Assembly: GCA_031411575.1 (NCBI GenBank)
Contig: JANOBJ010000173.1
Coordinates: 1 to 7,323 of the forward strand
DNA: 7,323 nt
Direction of reading: 5' to 3'
From: JANOBJ01 sp031411575
GTDB lineage: Bacteria > Pseudomonadota > Gammaproteobacteria > Burkholderiales > Burkholderiaceae_C
The notes beneath the pieces were generated by a model. That model saw only the letters and a program-made list of their open reading frames with translations. It did no database searches and was not told the DNA's origin. The translations under genes were made by a program, and so were the position numbers. The first letter of the stretch is position 1. The number at the start of each line of letters is the position of its first letter. Shown here in pieces: positions 1-7,323 of the stretch.

Positions 1-1
1 C

Positions 2-424
2 TCGTTCCTGACCCTGCACTACCGGCTGGCCGGGCCGCAGGGCGACATCATCAACACCTTTCACGACAAGCCGGCCACGCTGTCGCTGGGAGCGGGCGAG
101 CTGTCGCCCGCCGTCGAGCAGCGCCTGCTAGGGCTGCCCGAGGGCGCCCGCGAGCGATTTGACATCCCGGCCGGCGAGGCGTTTGGCGAGCGCAACTCCA
201 GCATGGTCCAGTGGGTCGCCAAGAAGCTGCTGAGCGAGCTGGGGGACCCCGACGAGCAGTACCGCGTGGGCGACGTGGTGCAGTTCCCGACACCTGACGG
301 GCTGGGCAGCTACGCCGGCTCGGTGCAGCAGGTGAAGGACGACGGCTCGGTGCTGGTCGATTTCAACCACCCGCTGTCGGGCCAGCCGGTCACGTTTGAA
401 GTGCAACTGATCGGGGTGCTGTGA
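2..424 (+). CDS. fkpB: FKBP-type peptidyl-prolyl cis-trans isomerase, SlpA/FkpB type (5' end outside window)
   Basis: This is a cytoplasmic proline isomerase/chaperone of the SlyD/SlpA branch of FKBPs. The reading frame is open from base 2, and 140 residues plus a TGA stop are visible. The E. coli protein is about 149 residues, so only around ten N-terminal residues are missing. The visible part begins in the first FKBP strand (SFLTLHYRL). It continues with the FNTFHDKP-like region (INTFHDKPATLSLGAGEL) and an insert-in-flap segment in the middle. It ends with the family's C-terminal signature DFNHPLSGQPVTFEVQLIGV (about 360-418). The Met codon at 203 lies inside the domain and is not a start. 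Its stop overlaps the ispH start (TGATG), which implies translational coupling. A fkpB-ispH pairing is familiar from enterobacteria as well. Identification is by motif and context; catalytic activity is inferred, and SlpA-type enzymes are usually weak isomerases. Confidence 0.9.
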   Translation, partial: SFLTLHYRLAGPQGDIINTFHDKPATLSLGAGELSPAVEQRLLGLPEGARERFDIPAGEAFGERNSSMVQWVAKKLLSELGDPDEQYRVGDVVQFPTPDGLGSYAGSVQQVKDDGSVLVDFNHPLSGQPVTFEVQLIGVL

Positions 425-1482
425 TGACGGGCCACAAGGAATTTTTGAGCGCGGTTGGCTCCACCGCCAGACGCAGTGCGGACGCCCCGGCGCCGAGCAC
501 CGGCCAGCCCGCGGCCAGCGCCGATATCCAGGTGCTGCTGGCCGAGCCGCGCGGCTTTTGCGCGGGCGTGGACCGGGCAATCGAGATCGTCGAGCGCGCA
601 CTGCAGAAGTTTGGCCGGCCGATCTATGTGCGCCATGAGATCGTGCACAACACCTACGTGGTGAACGACCTCAAGGCCAAGGGCGCGATCTTCATTGAAG
701 AGCTGGCCGAAGTGCCGCCCGGCGCCACGCTGGTGTTCAGCGCGCACGGCGTCAGCAAGGCGGTGCAACTCGAAGCCGAGGCGCGGGGCTTTCGCATTTT
801 TGACGCCACCTGCCCGCTGGTGACCAAGGTGCATGTGGAAGTGGCCAAGCTGCACAAGGAAGGCTACGAGTTCATCATGATCGGCCACAAGGGCCACCCC
901 GAGGTGGAAGGCACCATGGGCCAGCTCGACAGCGGCATTCACCTGGTGGAAGACGTGGCCGACGTGGCGCGCGTGCAGCCCGCGCAGACCGCCCGGCTGG
1001 CCGTGGTGACGCAGACCACCCTGAGCGTTGACGACGCCGCCGAGATTGCCGCTGCCGTGAAAGCCCGCTTTCCCGAGGTGCGCGAACCCAAGCAGCAGGA
1101 CATCTGCTACGCCACCCAGAACCGCCAGGACGCGATCAAGGTGATGTCGCCGCAGGTGGACGTGGTGATCGTGGTCGGCAGCCCCACCAGTTCCAACAGC
1201 AACCGGCTCGCCGAACTGGCGCGCAAGCTGGGCGTGGACAGCTACATGGTGGACGACGCCAGCGAACTGCAGCCGCAGTGGCTGCACGGCAAGACCCGCG
1301 TGGGCCTGACCGCCGGTGCCTCGGCGCCCGAGGTGCTGGTGTCGCAGGTGATCGACCGCATCAAGGCGCTGGGCGCGGTGTCCGTGCGCAAGATCGACGG
1401 CATCGAGGAGACGGTGAAGTTTCCGCTACCGAAGGGGCTGAAATTGGATGCGAACGGGCAGACCCCCGACGCCGGGGCCTGA
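424..1482 (+). CDS. ispH: 4-hydroxy-3-methylbut-2-enyl diphosphate reductase (IspH/LytB)
   Basis: IspH is the iron-sulfur enzyme that reductively dehydrates HMBPP to IPP and DMAPP, the last step of the MEP isoprenoid pathway in the cytoplasm. The three cluster cysteines are present: Cys46 in PRGFCAGVD, Cys130 in DATCPLVTKVH and Cys228 in DICYATQNRQ. They match Cys12, 96 and 197 of the E. coli enzyme. The substrate-binding His75, His158 and Glu160 (GHPEVEGTM) and the SSNSNRL segment are also there. The ATG at 424 overlaps the fkpB stop. A GTG lies directly before it at 421 and would add one residue. Either start gives about 34 residues (Ala/Pro/Ser/Thr-rich) ahead of the usual beginning (IQVLLAEPRGF), which explains 352 residues against about 316 in E. 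coli. A GTG at 532 would give the short form, but no good ribosome binding site is visible for it. Confidence 0.97.
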   Translation: MTGHKEFLSAVGSTARRSADAPAPSTGQPAASADIQVLLAEPRGFCAGVDRAIEIVERALQKFGRPIYVRHEIVHNTYVVNDLKAKGAIFIEELAEVPPGATLVFSAHGVSKAVQLEAEARGFRIFDATCPLVTKVHVEVAKLHKEGYEFIMIGHKGHPEVEGTMGQLDSGIHLVEDVADVARVQPAQTARLAVVTQTTLSVDDAAEIAAAVKARFPEVREPKQQDICYATQNRQDAIKVMSPQVDVVIVVGSPTSSNSNRLAELARKLGVDSYMVDDASELQPQWLHGKTRVGLTAGASAPEVLVSQVIDRIKALGAVSVRKIDGIEETVKFPLPKGLKLDANGQTPDAGA

Positions 1483-1485
1483 CGC

Positions 1486-2427
1486 GTGGATCGCTCCGAA
1501 ATCAATAGCGCTCAAGCACGACTGGAAGCGGACACCGGGCACTTTTTACGCGAAACCCCGCTCTGGAAGCTGCCTGGCACCGTGTTCGGCGTGCCCGGTG
1601 CGCAGGTCTGGCTGAAGCTCGAACACACCCAGGTTTCCGGCAGCTTCAAGGCCCGCGGCATGATGAGCCGCCTGCGCGCCCACCCGATCCCGGCCAGCGG
1701 CGTGATCGTGGCTTCCGGCGGCAATGCGGGCATTGCCACCGCCGAGTCCGCCCGAGCGCTCGGCGTGCCGTGCGAGGTGTTTGTGCCCAGCGTTTCCAGC
1801 CCCGCCAAGCAGGCGCGCCTGCGCGACCTGGGCGCGCGCGTGGTGGTGACGGGTGCCGTCTATGCCGAGGCGCTGCAGGCCTGCCTGGCGCGCCAGCAGG
1901 AAACCGGGGCGCTGCTGACCCATGCCTACGACCAGCCCGAAGTGGTGGCTGGCGCGGGCACACTCGCGCGCGAGATCGAGGCGCAGGGCGGTGTGCCCCA
2001 CAGCGTGCTGGTCAGCGTGGGTGGCGGCGGGCTGATCGCGGGCGTGGCCGCGTGGTTTGGCGCCAGCAGCCGCGTGGTCGCGCTCGAGCCCGAACTGGCG
2101 CCCACGCTGTTTCGCGCGCGCGAAGCCGGCCAGCCGGTGGATGTGGCCGTCAGCGGCATCGCTGCCGATTCGCTGGGCGCGCGCCGCATCGGCAGCATCG
2201 CCTGGGACGTGACGCAAGCCCACGTGAAAGACGCGCTGCTGCTGCCCGACGACGCCATCCGGGCCGCGCAACTGTGGCTCTGGCGCGAACTCAAGCTGGC
2301 GGTGGAGCCCGCTGCGGCGCTCGGCCTGGCCGGGCTGCAGACCGGCGTTTACCGGCCGCAGCCCGGCGAGACGGTGTGCCTGATCCTGTGCGGCGGCAAT
2401 GTGGACGCGGGTACGCTGGCCGGTTGA
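1486..2427 (+). CDS. PLP-dependent serine/threonine dehydratase family protein
   Basis: This is a fold-type II pyridoxal-phosphate enzyme of the threonine ammonia-lyase/serine dehydratase group, which deaminates L-threonine or L-serine to a 2-oxo acid and ammonia. It is 313 residues long. The Schiff-base lysine is Lys55 in GSFKARG. The substrate loop is SGGNAG (77-82), the phosphate-binding glycine loop is VGGGGLIAG (178-186), Glu274 sits in AVEPAAALG, and the cofactor-contacting end is CGGN (302-305). No ACT or other regulatory domain follows, so it is a short catabolic-type form rather than biosynthetic IlvA. The start is a GTG three bases after the ispH stop; the first in-frame ATG is far inside the domain. 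The three-base spacing suggests cotranscription with ispH, though a metabolic link is not obvious. Substrate choice cannot be read from sequence. A related racemase or 3-hydroxyaspartate dehydratase is possible but less likely. Confidence 0.88.
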   Translation: MDRSEINSAQARLEADTGHFLRETPLWKLPGTVFGVPGAQVWLKLEHTQVSGSFKARGMMSRLRAHPIPASGVIVASGGNAGIATAESARALGVPCEVFVPSVSSPAKQARLRDLGARVVVTGAVYAEALQACLARQQETGALLTHAYDQPEVVAGAGTLAREIEAQGGVPHSVLVSVGGGGLIAGVAAWFGASSRVVALEPELAPTLFRAREAGQPVDVAVSGIAADSLGARRIGSIAWDVTQAHVKDALLLPDDAIRAAQLWLWRELKLAVEPAAALGLAGLQTGVYRPQPGETVCLILCGGNVDAGTLAG

Positions 2428-2451
2428 TCGGGCGCGGGCGGCCGGCCCGCC

Positions 2452-2457
2452 TAAAAT
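2452..2457 (+). promoter_or_regulatory. Candidate -10 box for serS
   Basis: TAAAAT matches the sigma-70 -10 consensus at five of six bases in an otherwise GC-rich gap of 36 bases. No good -35 is found at 16-18 bases upstream; the nearest TTGA sequence (2424-2429) is 22 bases away and overlaps the dehydratase stop. Transcription starting about seven bases after the box would begin at or beside the serS ATG, giving a leaderless or nearly leaderless message. The only AGG before the ATG (2459-2461) is too close to serve as a ribosome binding site. Confidence 0.35.
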
Positions 2458-2463
2458 CAGGCC

Positions 2464-3822
<1,359 letters not shown>

Positions 3823-3850
3823 CGCGGCAAAACCGGTTCCGCAAGCCTGC

Positions 3851-3856
3851 TAAAAT
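3851..3856 (+). promoter_or_regulatory. Candidate -10 box for tRNA-Ser
   Basis: TAAAAT lies 12 bases before the first base of the mature tRNA, the right distance for a short 5' leader. No convincing -35 box is seen at the usual spacing. No terminator separates serS from the tRNA, so readthrough from serS is an alternative or additional source of transcript. Confidence 0.35.
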
Positions 3857-3868
3857 AGCTGGCTACGC

Positions 3869-3958
<90 letters not shown>

Positions 3959-3966
3959 TATGTTTG

Positions 3967-4003
3967 AACCCCGCCCGGCTTGCGCCTGGCGGGGTTTTGT
4001 TTG
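3967..4003 (+). terminator. Rho-independent terminator after tRNA-Ser
   Basis: A perfect 9-bp stem, AACCCCGCC (3967-3975) with GGCGGGGTT (3988-3996), is extended after one mismatch by GGC/GCC closing a TTGC tetraloop. It is followed by a T-rich run (TTTTGTTTG, overlapping the stem end). It would end the serS/tRNA-Ser transcript before the kinase gene. Confidence 0.88.
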
Positions 4004-4034
4004 TCGGGCGATCCCGGTAGACTGAGACTGCACC

Positions 4035-5480
4035 ATGGCTACCGACGCACGCGCAACCGAAAACGCCATCAAAACGCCCGAAGCGCAATGGGTGGAGGGC
4101 GAATTGATTCGCCACCTGATGTCCACCGCGCGCTCCACGCAGGTGATGGCGCTGCTGGTGGTTCCGGTGATCCCGGCGGTGCTCTATTCGAGCGCCGTGA
4201 CATGGCATTTGGTGTTGTGGACGGTGCTGGCGATCGCGGTCAGCGGTTACCGGCTCTGGTTCATCGAGCAATACCGGCGGCGCCTCACCCACAGCGGAAC
4301 CGACCAACAACTGCTGTTCATTCGCAAGTACCGCATGTGGTGGCCCATCGCCGGGCTGGTCTGGGGCCTGTCGGCGTTTCTGCACTTTGACCGGGTTCCC
4401 CCGGAACAACAGTTTGTCTGCTGGTTGATCATCACGGGGCTGGCGTCGTTCGCCGTGATGAGCTTTTCGCCTCACCGGCCCACGCAGCGCGGCTATATCA
4501 ACGGGCTGATGCTGGCGGTGCTGGCGGTGGTGGTGTTGCGGCTGGCAGTCGACCTGCGCTTTGCCGGACCCATTTACCACTATGTGCTGATCTTCCTGAT
4601 ATTTGTTTACTGGGCTTTGCTGCACCAGACGGGCGAGCGGCTGCACAACATGTACCGCAAGACCTATGAGCTGCGCTATCGCAACGCCGAGCTGATCGAG
4701 TCGCTGACCCGGCAGACCACGGCTGCGCTGCAGGCGGTGGAGGTCAAGAACCGCTTTCTGGCGAGCGCGGCGCACGATCTGCGCCAGCCAGTGCATGCGC
4801 TGGCGCTCTATGCCGACTGGCTGCGCAGCGAACCTGAGCTGGTGTCGGAAATCACGCCCAAGATCGTCAAGTCCACACAGGCGGTGAATGCGCTGTTTGA
4901 CTCGCTGTTTGACCTGGGCCGCCTGGATGCCGGCGGCGTTCAGGTCAACATCCAACCGGTGGATGTGGCCGGTTTGTTTGCGGACCTGGAATTGCAGTAC
5001 CGGCCGCTGGCCGATGCGCGGGGGCTGCTGCTGCGCCTGCGCGCACGGCCTGGCTATGTCGTGTCGGATCCGATCCTGCTGCGTCGGGTGCTCGGCAACC
5101 TGATCAGCAACGCGATCAAGTACACCTGCGAGGGCGGCGTACTGGTGGCCGTCCGCAGCACCCGCGCCGGTATTCGTTTTGAGGTGTGGGATACCGGTAC
5201 GGGAATAGGCCCGGAACACCTGAACCGCATCTTCGATGAGTTCTACAAGGTGCCTGGCCATGCGGGCACCGAGGACGGTTTTGGCCTCGGCTTGTCGATC
5301 ATCTCGCGTCTGGCGGCCATTCTCGGGCATCCGCTCAGCGTGGCTTCGCGGGAAGGCCGGGGGTCGGTGTTCCGCCTGCTGGTGCGCCGTGCCGATGACG
5401 CGGCGGGACGAAGCCCGACTTCTGACACGGCGCCCGTGCCGGGCGCGGTGGCCGATCTGTCGGTACCGCACGCCGCTTGA
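4035..5480 (+). CDS. Six-helix membrane sensor histidine kinase (HDLRQP type)
   Basis: This inner-membrane sensor kinase has 481 residues. After a short cytoplasmic N-terminus there are about six hydrophobic segments (roughly residues 37-54, 56-75, 103-117, 127-144, 157-173, 180-197) with very short loops, so any signal is probably sensed in or at the membrane. A helical linker (about 200-240) leads to the dimerisation/phosphoacceptor domain with His247 in AAHDLRQPVHAL. The ATPase domain has the N box NLISNAIKYT (Asn359), G1 box DTGTGIG (386-392), F box FDEFYK (400-405) and G2 box GFGLGLSI (415-422). No receiver or PAS domain is visible. The C-terminal 30 residues are a Pro/Ala-rich tail. The only space for its own promoter is the 30 bases between the preceding terminator and the ATG; TAGACT (4018-4023) is a weak -10 candidate. 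The likely partner is the regulator encoded tail-to-tail on the other strand. The signal is unknown. Confidence 0.93.
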   Translation: MATDARATENAIKTPEAQWVEGELIRHLMSTARSTQVMALLVVPVIPAVLYSSAVTWHLVLWTVLAIAVSGYRLWFIEQYRRRLTHSGTDQQLLFIRKYRMWWPIAGLVWGLSAFLHFDRVPPEQQFVCWLIITGLASFAVMSFSPHRPTQRGYINGLMLAVLAVVVLRLAVDLRFAGPIYHYVLIFLIFVYWALLHQTGERLHNMYRKTYELRYRNAELIESLTRQTTAALQAVEVKNRFLASAAHDLRQPVHALALYADWLRSEPELVSEITPKIVKSTQAVNALFDSLFDLGRLDAGGVQVNIQPVDVAGLFADLELQYRPLADARGLLLRLRARPGYVVSDPILLRRVLGNLISNAIKYTCEGGVLVAVRSTRAGIRFEVWDTGTGIGPEHLNRIFDEFYKVPGHAGTEDGFGLGLSIISRLAAILGHPLSVASREGRGSVFRLLVRRADDAAGRSPTSDTAPVPGAVADLSVPHAA

Positions 5481-5495
5481 GCGGCCGGTGAAGCG

Positions 5496-5520
5496 GCTGG
5501 GTGGGCCTTAACCGCCCAGC
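5496..5520. terminator. GC-rich hairpin between the convergent kinase and regulator genes
   Basis: GCTGGGTGG (5496-5504) pairs with CCGCCCAGC (5512-5520), nine pairs including one G-T wobble, around a 7-base loop. The loop contains the minus-strand stop codon of the regulator. No run of T follows on either strand, so if it stops transcription it does so inefficiently or with help. It may instead protect the mRNA 3' ends. Confidence 0.35.
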
Positions 5521-6101
5521 AAGCCGTGGGTACGGGCGTGGTGCACGGTCTGGGTGCGGCTTTTCACGCCGAGGCGGCGGAACAGCCGCCAGAGGTGGAC
5601 CTTGACCGTGTGTTCGCTGATGCCGAGCTCTTCGGCAATGTCGCGGTTGGAGAGGCCCCGGTCGAGCATCACGATCAACTGCTTCTGGCGCTTGGAAAGC
5701 TTGTTGTCGGTGGGGGCCGCTTCTTCGAAATCGCTGTCGGCGACCAGCAGGCCCCGCAGGGCCGCGCCGATCTCGCCGGCACCGGCTGATTTTTCGATGT
5801 AGATGTCGGCGCCAGCTTCGATGCATTGCTCTTCGACATCAGCTGCGGGTGCAGCCGACAGTACGGCCAATGGCGTGGCGGGATAGCGCTTCTTGAGATC
5901 AATGACGCCCGAAACACCGATCGTGTCGGGCAGTTTCAGGTCGAGGCAGAACAACTCGGGCTCGCCATGCGACTTCAGCGCCGCATCCAGGCCGGACATG
6001 CTGTCCAGATCCACGATGTCCGCGCCAGGGCGTTGCCGCCGAAGCAGCATGACAACGGCTTCGCGCATCAGGGGATGGTCGTCGATGACGTAGAGGGTCA
6101 T
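5508..6101 (-). CDS. Response regulator, NarL/LuxR family
   Basis: This cytoplasmic DNA-binding response regulator has 197 residues. The N-terminal receiver domain (about 1-120) has the acidic pair Asp7-Asp8, the phosphoacceptor Asp54 in FCLDLKLPD, the switch residue Ser82 (VLSAAP) and the conserved Lys104 (IEKSAGAGE). After a short linker comes a GerE/LuxR helix-turn-helix (about 134-190) with LSKRQKQLIVML, GLSNRDIAEELGISEHTVKVHL and the closing RLGVKSRTQTV. The start at 6101 puts the first receiver strand at residue 3 (LYVIDDHP), as usual. The ribosome binding site is weak. The gene faces the histidine kinase with 27 bases between stop codons, so the kinase is the probable partner. Its targets are unknown; autoregulation through the upstream gap is plausible but not shown. 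Confidence 0.93.
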   Translation of the reverse strand: MTLYVIDDHPLMREAVVMLLRRQRPGADIVDLDSMSGLDAALKSHGEPELFCLDLKLPDTIGVSGVIDLKKRYPATPLAVLSAAPAADVEEQCIEAGADIYIEKSAGAGEIGAALRGLLVADSDFEEAAPTDNKLSKRQKQLIVMLDRGLSNRDIAEELGISEHTVKVHLWRLFRRLGVKSRTQTVHHARTHGLLGG

Positions 6102-6131
6102 GGTGAACTAATACTCAAGCATGTTGCATTG

Positions 6132-6159
6132 ATGATACACGTTGTCGATACTCTGTCGC
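6132..6159 (-). promoter_or_regulatory. Candidate sigma-70 promoter of the response regulator gene
   Basis: Read on the minus strand, GCGACA (6154-6159, four of six matches to the -35 consensus) and TATCAT (6132-6137, five of six to the -10) are separated by 16 bases. They lie in the AT-richer gap between trpS and the regulator. The expected start would leave a 5' leader of about 24 bases before the ATG at 6101. This rests on pattern matching only. Confidence 0.35.
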
Positions 6160-6164
6160 AGACG

Positions 6165-6182
6165 GGGCGCGTTGCGGCGCCC
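6165..6182. terminator. Small GC hairpin just after trpS
   Basis: GGGCGC (6165-6170) pairs with GCGCCC (6177-6182) around a 6-base loop, starting eight bases beyond the trpS stop. The adjacent CCCGGCCGGG (6180-6189) is a palindrome that could form a competing fold. There is no T run after it on the minus strand, so it is at best a weak terminator. trpS and the regulator, both on the minus strand, could be partly cotranscribed. Confidence 0.25.
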
Positions 6183-6189
6183 GGCCGGG

Positions 6190-7323
6190 TCAATAGTTCA
6201 AACCCATGGCTTCGCGGACGTCGCGCATGGTCTCACGCGCCGTCGTGCGCGCGCGCTCGGTGCCGGCGTCGATGATGTCGCGCACGATCTTCGGGTTGGC
6301 CACATACGGTTCGGCGCGCTCCAGCATCGGCTGTTGTTCTTTCAGGATGGCGTCGATCACCGGCTGCTTGCACTCCAGGCAACCGATGCCGGCGCTGCGG
6401 CAACCCGTGCTCGCCCACTGCTGGGTGGCGGTGTCTGAATACACCTTGTGGAACTGCCAGACCGGGCAACGCTCGGGCTCGCCCGGATCGGTGCGCTTCA
6501 CTCGGGCGGGGTCGGTCGGCATGCGGCGCACCTTGTGCTCGATGCTGGCTTTGTCTTCGCGGATGGCAATCGAGTTGTTGTAGCTTTTGCTCATCTTGGC
6601 GCCGTCCAGGCCCGGCAGCTTGCTGGCCTCGGTCAGCAGCACCTGCGGCTCGGTCAGGATGGTCTTGCCGGTGCCGCGCAAATAGCCCTCCAGCCGCTCG
6701 CGGTCCTGCGCGTCGAGCGCGGGGTTGCTGGCGACAAAGCCCAGGGCGCCTTCCAGCGCGGGCGCCTCGCCGGCTTCCTGCCAGCGCTTGCGCGATTTCT
6801 CCAGCCGTTTGACGCTGTCCTTGTCGAGCTTGGTGAAGGTGGCGGCCAGCCGTTCCTCGAAATTGGCCTCGCGCCCGTACAGGTGGTTGAAGCGGCGCGC
6901 CGCCTCGCGCGTCAGCTCCACATGGCTGGCCTGGTCTTCACCGACCGGCACCCACTTGGCGCGGTAGATCAGGATGTCGGCGGCCTGCAGCAACGGGTAG
7001 CCCAGAAAGCCAATGGTCGACAGGTCCTTGTCCTTGAGCTTTTCCTGCTGGTCCTTGTAGGTCGGTACGCGTTCCAGCCAGCCGATCGGCGTGCCCATGG
7101 ACAAGAGCGTGTACAGCTCGGCGTGCTCGGGAATCCGGCTTTGCAGGAACAGCGTGCACTGGTTCGGGTCGAGGCCCGCCGCCAGCCAGTCGATCACCAT
7201 CTCGTAGACGTTCTTCTCGATCACCTCGCGGCTCTCGTAGTGCGTGGTCAGCGCATGCCAGTCGGCCACGAAATAGAAGCACTCCATCTCGGACTGCAGC
7301 CGCACCCAATTCTTCAGGGCGCC
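6190..7323 (-). CDS. trpS: Tryptophanyl-tRNA synthetase, long form (N-terminus outside window)
   Basis: This class I aminoacyl-tRNA synthetase charges tRNA-Trp in the cytoplasm. 377 residues plus the TGA stop are visible. The frame stays open to the right edge, starting GALKNWVRLQ, which aligns with the GALRQW segment just after the HIGH-type motif of E. coli TrpRS, so only about 20-30 residues are missing. The GTG at 7303-7305 is inside the domain and is not the start. Landmarks are FVADWHALTT, the tryptophan-pocket block FLGYPLLQAADIL, VPVGEDQASHVEL, and the KMSKS loop (6583-6597). Between HLYG (ending at 6874) and KMSKS it has about 67 residues more than E. coli. The C-terminal domain carries four cysteines (codons 6466-6468, 6400-6402, 6379-6381, 6370-6372) spaced C-x21-C-x6-C-x2-C, suggesting a [4Fe-4S] site by the anticodon-binding region. 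Confidence 0.96.
   Translation of the reverse strand, partial: GALKNWVRLQSEMECFYFVADWHALTTHYESREVIEKNVYEMVIDWLAAGLDPNQCTLFLQSRIPEHAELYTLLSMGTPIGWLERVPTYKDQQEKLKDKDLSTIGFLGYPLLQAADILIYRAKWVPVGEDQASHVELTREAARRFNHLYGREANFEERLAATFTKLDKDSVKRLEKSRKRWQEAGEAPALEGALGFVASNPALDAQDRERLEGYLRGTGKTILTEPQVLLTEASKLPGLDGAKMSKSYNNSIAIREDKASIEHKVRRMPTDPARVKRTDPGEPERCPVWQFHKVYSDTATQQWASTGCRSAGIGCLECKQPVIDAILKEQQPMLERAEPYVANPKIVRDIIDAGTERARTTARETMRDVREAMGLNY

Noticed and set aside
310..1287. 325-codon minus-strand frame antisense to ispH
   Set aside because: It is a His/Gly/Leu-rich shadow of the ispH codons; no family signature is visible.
1499..1535. AAATCAATAGCGCTCAAGC at the start of the dehydratase gene, reminiscent of dispersed short repeats in Comamonadaceae
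   Set aside because: It translates sensibly as the N-terminal helix of the enzyme and no second copy is seen in the window, so the resemblance cannot be supported here.
3831..3838. AACCGGTT palindrome between serS and tRNA-Ser
   Set aside because: It is only 8 bases with no loop or T run, and too short to call an operator or terminator.
5335..5826. Minus-strand Arg/Pro-rich frame overlapping the regulator and kinase ends
   Set aside because: It is an out-of-frame shadow of the response regulator with no motif.

Overview
The window is dense, GC-rich bacterial chromosome. It most likely comes from a betaproteobacterium of the Burkholderiales, probably Comamonadaceae-like. This is inferred from the fkpB-ispH pairing, the protein sequences of IspH, SerRS and TrpRS as I remember them from that group, the long form of TrpRS, and TAAAAT-type -10 boxes just upstream of genes. 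No database search was possible. Almost everything is housekeeping; no mobile element, CRISPR array or obvious defence system is visible.

Left part, plus strand: the 3' part of an FKBP-type peptidyl-prolyl isomerase gene (fkpB/slpA, 2-424) overlaps ispH (424-1482), the last enzyme of the MEP isoprenoid pathway. Three bases later comes a PLP-dependent serine/threonine dehydratase-family gene (1486-2427). After a 36-base gap carrying a TAAAAT box comes serS, seryl-tRNA synthetase (2464-3822), and 46 bases further a tRNA-Ser with anticodon CGA (3869-3958), followed by a clear intrinsic terminator (3967-4003). Serine catabolism or threonine deamination, serine charging and a serine tRNA therefore sit together.

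Middle part: a six-helix membrane sensor histidine kinase (4035-5480, plus strand) faces a NarL/LuxR-type response regulator (5508-6101, minus strand). Their stop codons are only 27 bases apart. They probably form one two-component system in the unusual tail-to-tail arrangement; the signal is unknown. An AT-richer gap (6102-6189) holds the likely promoter of the regulator.

Right part: trpS, tryptophanyl-tRNA synthetase, on the minus strand, runs off the right edge (6190-7323), so its N-terminus with the HIGH-type motif is missing. It is a long form with a large insertion before KMSKS. It also has four cysteines spaced C-x21-C-x6-C-x2-C in the C-terminal domain, very close to the iron-sulfur motif known from Thermotoga TrpRS.

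The observations most worth following are the putative Fe-S TrpRS, a tract of atypical codon use with an extra segment inside serS, and the convergent kinase/regulator pair. No gap between genes exceeds 100 bases.
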